Shown piece by piece: positions 1 to 6,072 of a DNA stretch of 18,498 nt (positions are counted from its first letter, which is position 1; each line of letters opens with the position of its first letter). Both the position numbers and the translations under genes were made by a program. The notes beneath the pieces were generated by a model. That model searched no databases. It was not told the DNA's origin and saw only the letters and a program-made list of their open reading frames with translations. Location of the stretch: positions 1 to 18,498 of the forward strand of contig CAZWJC010000135.1 in the NCBI GenBank assembly GCA_964634255.1, written 5' to 3'. The DNA is from MWDV01 sp964634255 (GTDB taxonomy: Bacteria > Verrucomicrobiota > Verrucomicrobiia > Limisphaerales > MWDV01).

Positions 1-269
1 GGCTTTGCCCGCTCTAATCGGATCGCCAGTAAAAGCGAAGTCCAGTTCAAGAGGTGCAAGGGTCCCCAAAGGAAATAGCTCAGCACGTCAATCCTTCCGT
101 CTCGTTTCTTCCGCCAGAACGAAGGCCAATGGCACGCGTAGGCGAATGCGCAAACGAGAAACCCCAATGCGGTGTAAACGCCAAACGCCCTCCCAGCTAG
201 GCTCTCGCACATTACGACAAAGCACACCGTCAGAGCGGCGAGCAAAGTAAACATCGCGAGTGGCTTCAT
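1..269 (-). CDS. Membrane protein, probable N-terminus of a dual-specificity phosphatase-like protein (partial)
   Basis: This reading frame starts with ATG at 267-269 and stays open to the window edge, so only the first 89 residues or so are visible. It begins MKPLAMFTLLAALTVCF, a hydrophobic segment. A second hydrophobic segment lies around residues 29-46, then a basic stretch WRKKRDGRI, then a third segment SYFLWGPLHLLNWTSLLLAI. From memory of the family, the arrangement of two or three membrane segments followed by a DGR...GP..LLNW motif precedes a cytosolic dual-specificity phosphatase domain in many bacterial proteins. The catalytic part would lie outside the window, so the function is inferred. 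The ATG overlaps the rsmA stop as ATGA, which points to translational coupling with rsmA. Confidence 0.65.
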   Translation of the reverse strand, partial: MKPLAMFTLLAALTVCFVVMCESLAGRAFGVYTALGFLVCAFAYACHWPSFWRKKRDGRIDVLSYFLWGPLHLLNWTSLLLAIRLERAK

Positions 270-1156
270 GCGGCAAGTCTGCCCGTCAAGTCCACAAACT
301 GCTCCAGGCCGAGTTTCTCCGCGCGTTCCTGCGGCGAGATCGTCAGTTCCGCAAACGCCCGCTCCAGTTTCACATGCGGCCAATCCGCCTTCAGCAGCTT
401 GAACATCATCTTCCGCCGCTGCGAGAACGCGCGCTTCACGATCTTAACAAACGCTTGGCGGTGTTCTTCCGCCAGCAGCGGCTGGGTCCGCCGCACCAGA
501 ACCACGCAGGCCGAGTCCACGTCCGGCGCGGGAAAGAAGCAGCTCGGCGGAATCTTGAACCAGTCGCGCAGTTCGTAATCGAGCTGGATGAGCAATGTCA
601 GCACGCCGTAGTCGGCGTCGCCGGCCTGCGCCATGAGCCGGCGGGCGACTTCCAGCTGCAGCGTGGCCACCAGCCGCTCCGGGCGCTTGGCCGAAAGCGC
701 CAGCTCAACGAGGATCGGCGAGGCCACGGAATACGGGAGGTTCGAGACGAGCTTCCAGCCGCTCCAATCGCGCGGATCGTCCCGCAGCAACTCCAGCGCA
801 TCGGCGTGGAGCAACTGCAACGTGCTGCCGGCATCTTGCCGGCAGATCGCGAATAACCCCGACGACGAGACGTCGGCAGCGCCTCGAACCTGTGCCTCGG
901 GAAATCGCTTCCTCAGCACTTCGACCAGCCGTGCGTCCTTCTCAATCGCCAGCACCTCGCCCGCCTGCGCCAGCAGAAGTTCCGTCAGCGGACCCAAGCC
1001 CGGTCCGACTTCGAGAACCTTGTCCGTTTTAGTCAGCTCCGCTGCCTCGACAATGCGCCGGAGCTGGTTGCCGTCATGGAGGAAGTTCTGCCCGAGGGAT
1101 TTCGTGAGTTGAATCCCCCGTTCCGTCAACACTTCGCGCATTTCGGAGAGTTTCAT
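266..1156 (-). CDS. rsmA: 16S rRNA (adenine1518-N6/adenine1519-N6)-dimethyltransferase
   Basis: RsmA (KsgA) uses S-adenosylmethionine to dimethylate two adjacent adenines near the 3' end of 16S rRNA in the cytoplasm during 30S maturation. The 296-residue product shows GQNFLHD at 22-28, the SAM-binding motif VLEVGPGLGPLTE at 47-59, and the catalytic NLPY at 139-142 followed by SVASP. A C-terminal helical region contains FSQRRKM. The start is placed at the ATG before KLSEMREV because the upstream 44 codons in the same frame are palindromic repeat, not protein. The oddity is an extra stretch at about residues 88-111, between RFPEA and LQLLHADAL. Other RsmA proteins have only a few residues there, and the stretch coincides with a palindromic element at 824-880. 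The gene lies downstream of the aminotransferase on the same strand. No Shine-Dalgarno sequence is visible. Confidence 0.96.
   Translation of the reverse strand: MKLSEMREVLTERGIQLTKSLGQNFLHDGNQLRRIVEAAELTKTDKVLEVGPGLGPLTELLLAQAGEVLAIEKDARLVEVLRKRFPEAQVRGAADVSSSGLFAICRQDAGSTLQLLHADALELLRDDPRDWSGWKLVSNLPYSVASPILVELALSAKRPERLVATLQLEVARRLMAQAGDADYGVLTLLIQLDYELRDWFKIPPSCFFPAPDVDSACVVLVRRTQPLLAEEHRQAFVKIVKRAFSQRRKMMFKLLKADWPHVKLERAFAELTISPQERAEKLGLEQFVDLTGRLAA
824..880. repeat. In-frame palindromic element inside rsmA
   Basis: This 57-nt (19-codon) block is bounded by the inverted pair GCTGCCG (824-830) and CGGCAGC (874-880). It holds two hairpins. One is a perfect 9-bp stem, CTGCCGGCA at 825-833 with TGCCGGCAG at 837-845, and a TCT triloop. 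The second has an AGA triloop at 868-870 on a 5-bp stem; alternatively CCGACG (859-864) pairs with CGTCGG (871-876). The order (TCY-loop hairpin, spacer, RGA-loop hairpin) is the same as in the intergenic element at 1157-1287. It encodes most of the residues that look extra in RsmA. Confidence 0.8.
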
Positions 1157-1287
1157 TGTGTAGCACAGGCGTCCCGCCTGTCGGCTTTGGCGTCTCGCCA
1201 AAGCTCGGGCCAACTGGGAAATGATAACGCGAGGGGAGGATTTCGGCGAGACGCCGAAACCAGCCCGCGGGACGCGGGCGCTACACA
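1157..1287. repeat. Composite intergenic palindrome with four triloop hairpins
   Basis: A 131-nt element is bounded by perfect 8-bp inverted ends, TGTGTAGC (1157-1164) and GCTACACA (1280-1287). Inside are four perfect hairpins with 3-nt loops: 1165-1181 (7 bp, loop TCC), 1184-1204 (9 bp, loop TCT), 1241-1259 (8 bp, loop AGA) and 1263-1279 (7 bp, loop GGA). The first two loops are reverse complements of the last two, so the whole element is itself an imperfect inverted repeat. It abuts the rsmA ATG directly and ends 14 bases before the aminotransferase stop codon, so it makes up almost the whole intergenic region. It could act as a terminator, mRNA stabiliser or attenuator, but no T-tract follows any hairpin. 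Confidence 0.9.
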
Positions 1288-1301
1288 CAGACTTTCGCGG
1301 C

Positions 1302-2684
1302 TCATTTCAGTTCTTCTTTTACGGCCTTGATGACTCGCTCCAGTTGCGCCGCGGTGATCGTCAGCGGTGGGGTGAAGCTGATGACGTTACCGTGCTCGCC
1401 TTCGGGCAACAGGATGAAACCGCGACGGAGCATGGCCTTCGTGACGCGTAGCGCTTCGTCGGTGGCGGGCGAGCCGTCGGCGCGGCGCAGTTCCAAGCCC
1501 GCCATCAAGCCGAGGCCGCGGACCGATGCTCCGTAGCCGCGGACGTCAGTCCGCGCAGCTCTCTTCGCGGAGAGGTTGCGCCGATTGACCTCGGCGGCTA
1601 CGGATTCGAGCAGAGCACACAACCTGTCCCCGAGATTCTTACTCCGCTCGCAGAGCTTCAGCCGTTTGATTTCGGAAACCTGCGCCAGCGCCATCGCGCA
1701 GCCGACAGGATGACCGAGGAATGTGCTGGTGTGGATTGCCTCGCCTGAAGATGGCGGCCACGCGGGGTCCATGATGTCAGCCCGACCCACGCAGGCGGAG
1801 AGCGGGAAGCCGCCGGTGAGCGCTTTACCGAGGCAGATCACGTCTGGCACAACGCCACTGTGCTCGCAGGCGAACCATTTTCCCGTGCGGCCGAAACCCG
1901 TGTATATCTCGTCGAGGATCAGCAGCGCGCCGTGCTCGTCGCATAGTTGGCGCAGCAACGGCAGGAACTCCGGCGGCGGGATGTGGATGCCACCGCGAGC
2001 TTGGATCGGTTCGACCAAGACCGCGCCGATTTGTTCGCGGCGGAAGAGCTGGCGGATGCAATTCTCAACGTCGGCAAGGTTGGGCACGCTGTCTGGGTGC
2101 GGCGCGGCCCGCTGTTCCGGAAATGGCACGAAGTGGCCGAACTCGCGGAGCTGCGAGCGGAACGGTCCGCGGAAATGCTCGCGATGCGTGGCGTTGAGCG
2201 CGCCGTAGCCAAGGCCATGATAGCCGCCTTCGAAGGCGATAATACCCCGGTTGCCGGTCGCCAGCATGGCAGTCTTGAGCGCGGCTTCGACCGCCTCGAA
2301 ACCGGAGTTGCAGAAGATGGTCTTGCCCGACTTCGGGCCTCGGACTTCGGACTTCGGATTTCGCTTCGCCCATCGCTCAAACGTGATCCTGCTCAACTCA
2401 CGGGCAAGTTGCGCCTTGAGCGCGTGCGGATGCACGTCGCCCATGGCGTGCAGCAGCTTCGCCATCTGCTGCTGGCCGGCGCGGACAACGCGCGCGTTCG
2501 CGTGTCCCGCCGCCGCCACGCCGAATGCCGCCGTCAGATCAAGGTACTTTCGCCCTTCGGCGTCCCAGACGTGAACCCCTTTCGCGCGCTCCCAGGCGAT
2601 AGGCCAATCGCCTTCTGGATCAAGGAACGTGACATTCCGCGATTCGTAGTCACGCAGAAGATTGAGGACTTGCGGTGTCTTCAT
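1302..2684 (-). CDS. PLP-dependent class III aminotransferase
   Basis: This is a cytoplasmic fold-type I aminotransferase of the acetylornithine/ornithine/4-aminobutyrate group (class III), 460 residues. Visible features are the PLP phosphate-binding region FCNSGFEAVEAALKTA (124-139), the stacking aromatic in GGYHG (153-157), EPIQARGG (225-232), the cofactor aspartate in LILDEIYTGFGRTGKW (D258), and the Schiff-base lysine K287 in CLGKALTGGFP. The amino donor cannot be told from the sequence. Two stretches look foreign to the family. Residues 108-120 (RNPKSEVRGPKSG) come from a heptamer array. Residues 361-385 come from a palindromic element inserted just before the conserved VRGLGLMAGLEL strand. 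Neither breaks the frame or removes a catalytic residue. The start lies 6 bases from a decamer repeat; no convincing ribosome binding site is seen. Confidence 0.93.
   Translation of the reverse strand: MKTPQVLNLLRDYESRNVTFLDPEGDWPIAWERAKGVHVWDAEGRKYLDLTAAFGVAAAGHANARVVRAGQQQMAKLLHAMGDVHPHALKAQLARELSRITFERWAKRNPKSEVRGPKSGKTIFCNSGFEAVEAALKTAMLATGNRGIIAFEGGYHGLGYGALNATHREHFRGPFRSQLREFGHFVPFPEQRAAPHPDSVPNLADVENCIRQLFRREQIGAVLVEPIQARGGIHIPPPEFLPLLRQLCDEHGALLILDEIYTGFGRTGKWFACEHSGVVPDVICLGKALTGGFPLSACVGRADIMDPAWPPSSGEAIHTSTFLGHPVGCAMALAQVSEIKRLKLCERSKNLGDRLCALLESVAAEVNRRNLSAKRAARTDVRGYGASVRGLGLMAGLELRRADGSPATDEALRVTKAMLRRGFILLPEGEHGNVISFTPPLTITAAQLERVIKAVKEELK
1530..1604. repeat. In-frame 25-codon palindromic element in the aminotransferase gene
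   Basis: A 75-nt block has perfect 11-bp inverted ends, TCCGTAGCCGC (1530-1540) and GCGGCTACGGA (1594-1604). Between them are three further hairpins: a 7-bp stem CGCGGAC/GTCCGCG with loop GTCA (1538-1555), a 5-bp stem CTCTC/GAGAG (1559-1574), and a 6-bp stem CGCCGA/TCGGCG (1579-1596). The last overlaps the outer right arm, so the outer and inner pairings compete at the edges. The element starts and ends exactly on codon boundaries of the aminotransferase frame and encodes residues 361-385. Confidence 0.85.
2328..2362 (-). repeat. Five-unit heptamer array in the aminotransferase gene
   Basis: Read on the coding (minus) strand the units are GAAATCC, GAAGTCC, GAAGTCC, GAGGCCC and GAAGTCG, that is 5 x 7 nt with consensus GAAGTCC. 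They encode most of residues 108-120, a stretch rich in Lys, Arg, Pro and Ser placed before the conserved PLP-binding strand. The same heptamer recurs in the kinase gene at 12331-12365. Confidence 0.88.
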
Positions 2685-2690
2685 TTCTCA

Positions 2691-2720
2691 ACCATGGATG
2701 GACCCGGATGAACACAGATA
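2691..2720 (-). repeat. Decamer repeat, three degenerate units, upstream of the aminotransferase
   Basis: On the minus strand this reads TATCTGTGTT, CATCCGGGTC, CATCCATGGT: three 10-nt units related to CATCCGTGTN. It is a degenerate, inverted copy of the array at 2831-2862. It lies 6 bases upstream of the aminotransferase start codon and so occupies the position of its ribosome binding site. Confidence 0.75.
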
Positions 2721-2770
2721 GGAGAACGACAACACGGCAAGCACACGGGGGTGCACTCTCCAACCCACTT

Positions 2771-2788
2771 CCGCACGCGTGAGTGCGG
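2771..2788. other. Hairpin in the queE-aminotransferase spacer
   Basis: CCGCAC (2771-2776) and GTGCGG (2783-2788) form a perfect 6-bp stem with a GCGTGA loop. It lies 72-90 bases downstream of the queE stop. It could be a weak terminator or another repeat hairpin, but no T-tract follows on the minus strand. The rest of the 176-bp spacer shows nothing else beyond the two decamer arrays. Confidence 0.4.
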
Positions 2789-2830
2789 GAGAATCAATCG
2801 GTGAAACGCGTTAAAGCCTGCGCCCATCCT

Positions 2831-2862
2831 CCATCCGTGTGTATCCGTGTGCATCCGTGGTT
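2831..2862 (+). repeat. Decamer repeat, three units, at the queE stop codon
   Basis: Units on the plus strand are CATCCGTGTG, TATCCGTGTG and CATCCGTGGT, a period of 10 nt. The array runs into the queE stop codon: on the coding strand the stop is the first three bases of TAACCACGGATG, so the repeat edge supplies the termination codon. With the copy at 2691-2720 it forms an imperfect inverted pair that could fold the spacer into one long stem. Confidence 0.8.
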
Positions 2863-3610
2863 AGACTCCTCGCTGTTCCGGAGGCCAGATGAGCTTGTGC
2901 AGTTGAGCCTGGAAACGCACGGGCAATGCATCGGCCAAGATGCGCTCGGCCAGATCGCGCCGCGAAATCGGCGTCTGGCCAGCCGGCACGGGCTTGAGCG
3001 ACTTGTCCTGCTGCTCAGGCAACAGCGGTTGCACCCACGAAAGGAGCAGCGGGCAAAGCCTAGCAAGCTGGCGTTCAGCGATCTGTTGCTTCGTCCACTC
3101 GTAATCCTCGACCGTGCCGATGACGAACTTAAGTTCATCCGTGGGCTTCAGGTGCGTGAGGTTCTCCCAACGATTTCGGGCGACCTCACCGCTGCTGGGG
3201 CATTTTAGGTCCATGATGAGGCGAACGCGTGCGTCCACCGGCGCAATGTCTAACGCACCGCTGGTTTCGAGGAGCATGGTGAAACCGTCGTCGCACAGTT
3301 GCTGCATCAGCGGGAGCGCGGCGGGCTGGAGCAGGGGCTCACCGCCGGTCAGTTCGACCAAGGGCAGTCTCGGGTTTCGCGCTCCGGGTATCGTGTTCCG
3401 GAAGCGAGCCGCGAGCCGCAAGACCTCCTCCCGCACGCCCGCCAGCGTCATCTTCCGTCCTTCCGTGAACGCATAGGCCGTGTCGCAGTAGGAGCAGCGG
3501 AGGTTGCACGCGGTGAGGCGCACGAAAACGCACGGCAGCCCGGCGAAGGTGCTTTCGCCCTGCAGGCTGAGGAAGATTTCGTTGACGGCCAGCGTGTCGC
3601 TCACGGGCAC
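2861..3610 (-). CDS. queE: 7-carboxy-7-deazaguanine synthase (radical SAM)
   Basis: QueE converts 6-carboxy-tetrahydropterin to 7-carboxy-7-deazaguanine in the queuosine/7-deazapurine pathway, using a [4Fe-4S] cluster and SAM. The sequence shows NEIFLSLQGEST near the N-terminus, the cluster motif C35-N-L-R-C39-S-Y-C42, and the SAM-binding ELTGGEPLLQ. It also shows MDLKCPSSGE, DELKFVI and the typical ending QLHKLIWP. I chose a GTG start at 3610 (249 residues, normal for the family); a second GTG lies two codons on. The frame stays open to an ATG at 3733, but the added 41 residues do not look like family sequence. No other queuosine gene is nearby. The segment RNTIPGARNPRL before ELTGGEP may be longer than usual and could be a decayed repeat. 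Confidence 0.93.
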   Translation of the reverse strand: MPVSDTLAVNEIFLSLQGESTFAGLPCVFVRLTACNLRCSYCDTAYAFTEGRKMTLAGVREEVLRLAARFRNTIPGARNPRLPLVELTGGEPLLQPAALPLMQQLCDDGFTMLLETSGALDIAPVDARVRLIMDLKCPSSGEVARNRWENLTHLKPTDELKFVIGTVEDYEWTKQQIAERQLARLCPLLLSWVQPLLPEQQDKSLKPVPAGQTPISRRDLAERILADALPVRFQAQLHKLIWPPEQRGV

Positions 3611-3799
3611 AATTTCGTTGAAGCGTCGAGGCGTGACAACGTTGAAACGAGGGGGGAAGGCCTGTGGGGCACACGAATGAACGCGATTCGAAAAAGCGCC
3701 AGGGCAACTTTCCGTCGCCGGAAACATCGCCAATCACCAATGTCCTGAAAGGCAGGCCGTGTTTGTCGGCTACGCCTTCGATCCATGTGATTGGCGGGG

Positions 3800-5812
3800 T
3801 CAGCTCGCCGGCACGAGCTTCACGTAATCCAACCCGAACATGTGGTTCTTCACGGCCTTCTCGTTTGCGCCGGTAATCTCAATGGTGAGCTTGTGTTCGC
3901 CAGCGGCGAGTTCGTGCGCGCCCAGCTTGATCGCGCCCGTGGGAACGACTTTCGATCCATACAGGTCAATCGGCTCGCCGAGCTTCTGCCCGTCCAGCGA
4001 AAGCTGCACGATGCCGTAGTCCCGGGCTTTGGTGAGATGGACCTCCAAGGCGTACTTGCCGGACGTCTCAACCGGCAACGCGAGTTCGAGCTTGTCGCCG
4101 GGTTTGGCGCCGGTCCACCAGAGGTGTGCGTCGTTGCTCCACGTGCCGTCCCGACCCGACAAGTCCTGTTCTCGGGCATCGCCAGCCGTCTTGGTCAGCA
4201 CCTTCATCTCCTCACCTTCGACGACGCCAAGGAGTCTCTTGCGAGGCGGCGTGACACAGTAACCCACCCGATGCGAAAGCGGCACGGGGGAGTAAGGATC
4301 GTCGCCGCCGGGTTCGAGATACCAATACACCGTGGAGGCGTAGAGTGTCGGGCGCGAGTTCGGGTAGTATTTCTCGATGTAACCGTCGAAGGACTTCTGG
4401 AAGGGAATCTGATCGGCGATGTGCCACCGGTTGACCGAGATGTGGCCCTTGTTGTTGCCGTCGTTGCGCGTCTGGTTGTGATAAGCGTTCTGAAACAGCT
4501 CCGGGCAGCACCAAGCGTAACCGAAGTAGTCCTCCGAACCCGTGCCGATGGTCGAGGGGAACTTCTCGCCGTCCACGAAGAACTTCTCGTCGCCCTCGCC
4601 CCACCAGCCGCCGCGCGGATTCCAGATGTGGAGCATCACGCCCGCGAACCGGCCGCGGCCGGTCGTCCGGAGCAGCGTCCAATCAATCCCGCGCGCCTTC
4701 TCCGTGGGGAGGAACTCATCGCGATGCCACTTGGCATGAAAGCGGGCGTAACGGTTCAAGTCTCCCTTGAGCGGCGCCAGGTGGATTTCATATCGCATCC
4801 GGTATTCGGTCTGCCCTTCGTTCCGGATCGTGACCTCGGCGGACTTCGCAAACGGCATGAACCAGTTCGCGTAGAACCAGCCATCCTCCGTCAAACCGCA
4901 GGGGAGCGAGCGATATGCGTTTGCTCCGGGTGCCGTACCGAAGAAATCGCCTAGCGGACACCAGACGCTGGCCCTGGCCTCGCCGTCCCATTTGATCTGG
5001 AGGATGAACTCCCGCAGCGCATCGTGATCGGCGGGCGTGAGCGGTGGATCGAAGCGCATGCGGAAACAGGTGATGGCACCCGGACCGTCAGGCTTGGCTG
5101 CATCTTGGCTGCCATTGCCGGGGAGCAGGCCTTCTCCTGTGATGCTCTGGCCGCCGCTCGTAGGTACGAGCGGTCCGCAGTTGCTCAGGAGCTTGTTTGC
5201 CTCGTCCAACGCAGCGTTTTCGTCGCCGCTCAACTCCCGCTTGAAAGTCGGCACTTCCGTGTCCTTTGGGAACGACGTGTAAACGAATTGGAAGTAATCG
5301 CCCCAGCCGTTGTCGGCGACGATCTTGCAGGATTTCTGGTAGGGGATGGGCGTGTAATTGTTCCAGCCGCGGGCGACGGTGTGAACGAGCATTGGCCGCG
5401 TGAAGGGCGCATTCTTGCCGTCGAAGTAACCCGTGAACGGCAGGTCCACCGCTGGTTCGCCCGCACCATCGAGGTAGATCTTGACGTGGCCGGCTTTGGG
5501 GGTCGCGGACCAAATGCGCCAGATGACGCCCGGTCCGTCCATTTCGGCCAGCACCTGCTGCTCGCCTTCCTGGCGAATCATGCCGTGGCCATCTCGGTTG
5601 GCATCCCAGCCGAGGTATTTGCCGGTGGCCGCATCGTACTTGCTCGCGCGATCGTAGCTGGACCATTGCTTCGTCGTCTCACCCGGCGCGGGCAACGTGG
5701 CGAGATGTTCGAGGTCGGTGAGCCGTTTGACCAGGTCCACGTAAGTGAGTTTCTCGGCGGCGGAGGCAACGAGGCACACAAGGGTCAAACCGAACGACAA
5801 AGCTCGCTTCAT
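3800..5812 (-). CDS. Secreted GH172 (DUF2961) family protein with C-terminal beta-sandwich domain
   Basis: This 670-residue protein starts MKRALSFGLTLVCLVASAAEKLTY, a clear signal peptide with likely cleavage after ASA, so it acts outside the cytoplasm. The body matches DUF2961, now glycoside hydrolase family 172. Characterised members act on alpha-fructofuranosyl or D-arabinofuranosyl linkages. Recognisable pieces are MDGPGVIWRIW, DLPFTGYFDG, GWGDYFQFVY, TTGRGRFAGVMLHIW and GTGSEDYFGYAW (with Glu427, a plausible catalytic residue). From about residue 545 a second domain (KYALEVHLTKARDYGIVQLSLDG to DYVKL) resembles a carbohydrate-binding or jelly-roll module. The exact substrate is unknown. 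The start at 5812 was chosen because it begins the signal peptide; the frame is open to 5935. Confidence 0.88.
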   Translation of the reverse strand: MKRALSFGLTLVCLVASAAEKLTYVDLVKRLTDLEHLATLPAPGETTKQWSSYDRASKYDAATGKYLGWDANRDGHGMIRQEGEQQVLAEMDGPGVIWRIWSATPKAGHVKIYLDGAGEPAVDLPFTGYFDGKNAPFTRPMLVHTVARGWNNYTPIPYQKSCKIVADNGWGDYFQFVYTSFPKDTEVPTFKRELSGDENAALDEANKLLSNCGPLVPTSGGQSITGEGLLPGNGSQDAAKPDGPGAITCFRMRFDPPLTPADHDALREFILQIKWDGEARASVWCPLGDFFGTAPGANAYRSLPCGLTEDGWFYANWFMPFAKSAEVTIRNEGQTEYRMRYEIHLAPLKGDLNRYARFHAKWHRDEFLPTEKARGIDWTLLRTTGRGRFAGVMLHIWNPRGGWWGEGDEKFFVDGEKFPSTIGTGSEDYFGYAWCCPELFQNAYHNQTRNDGNNKGHISVNRWHIADQIPFQKSFDGYIEKYYPNSRPTLYASTVYWYLEPGGDDPYSPVPLSHRVGYCVTPPRKRLLGVVEGEEMKVLTKTAGDAREQDLSGRDGTWSNDAHLWWTGAKPGDKLELALPVETSGKYALEVHLTKARDYGIVQLSLDGQKLGEPIDLYGSKVVPTGAIKLGAHELAAGEHKLTIEITGANEKAVKNHMFGLDYVKLVPAS

Positions 5813-6072
5813 AAACACGCTGACGATTTTGGTTCCTGCCCGACGAACGGAGGCCAGCGTAAAGCCCATGCCGGACGGCTTCAACCGGAAAGCCAGAGAA
5901 TGAACACCGCTGAGCCGCCACGGACTGCTTGTCACTCTCGTTACTGCGTGGTCGAACCCATGAGGCTCGTGCTAAAGAAGGGTCCGTGGCGCGAGTATAC
6001 CACTTTCAATGCAAACGGCGGCCCCGCAACGGGGCCGCCGTTTTGTTGCGCCAACTTGTGGCCGGAACCCGC
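5813..6072. other. Intergenic region with terminator and possible GH172 promoter
   Basis: This 260-bp gap separates the propeller gene from the GH172 gene. It contains the strong hairpin at 6013-6043 and, on the minus strand, a TATACT hexamer at 5994-5999. The hexamer could be a -10 element for the GH172 gene, but no matching -35 element is visible. Nothing else was recognised. Confidence 0.35.
6013..6044. terminator. Perfect 14-bp hairpin terminator
   Basis: AAACGGCGGCCCCG (6013-6026) pairs perfectly with CGGGGCCGCCGTTT (6030-6043) around a CAA triloop, with A/T bases at the stem foot giving TTTT on the plus strand and TTT on the minus strand. It lies 29 bases past the stop codon of the 6073-9510 gene, the expected place for its intrinsic terminator, and could work in both directions. 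Confidence 0.85.

Noticed and set aside
3360..3420. Possible decayed short-repeat insertion in queE (RNTIPGARNPRL)
   Set aside because: The DNA is only loosely repetitive and no clear unit or hairpin is visible, so it is not listed as a feature.
3611..3799. Open minus-strand reading (GVADKHGLPFRTLVIGDVSGDG...) between the GH172 gene and queE
   Set aside because: It looks slightly protein-like, but has no good start, runs into queE in a different frame and matches no family I recognise. It may be a gene relic or plain spacer.
4648..4663. Perfect 16-bp palindrome ACCGGCCGCGGCCGGT in the GH172 gene
   Set aside because: It encodes the family-conserved TTGRGRFAG, so the palindrome is best explained by codon choice, not a repeat insertion.
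3791..4954. 387-residue plus-strand open frame
   Set aside because: It lies wholly over the GH172 gene in antisense; GC-rich codon bias leaves the opposite frame open.
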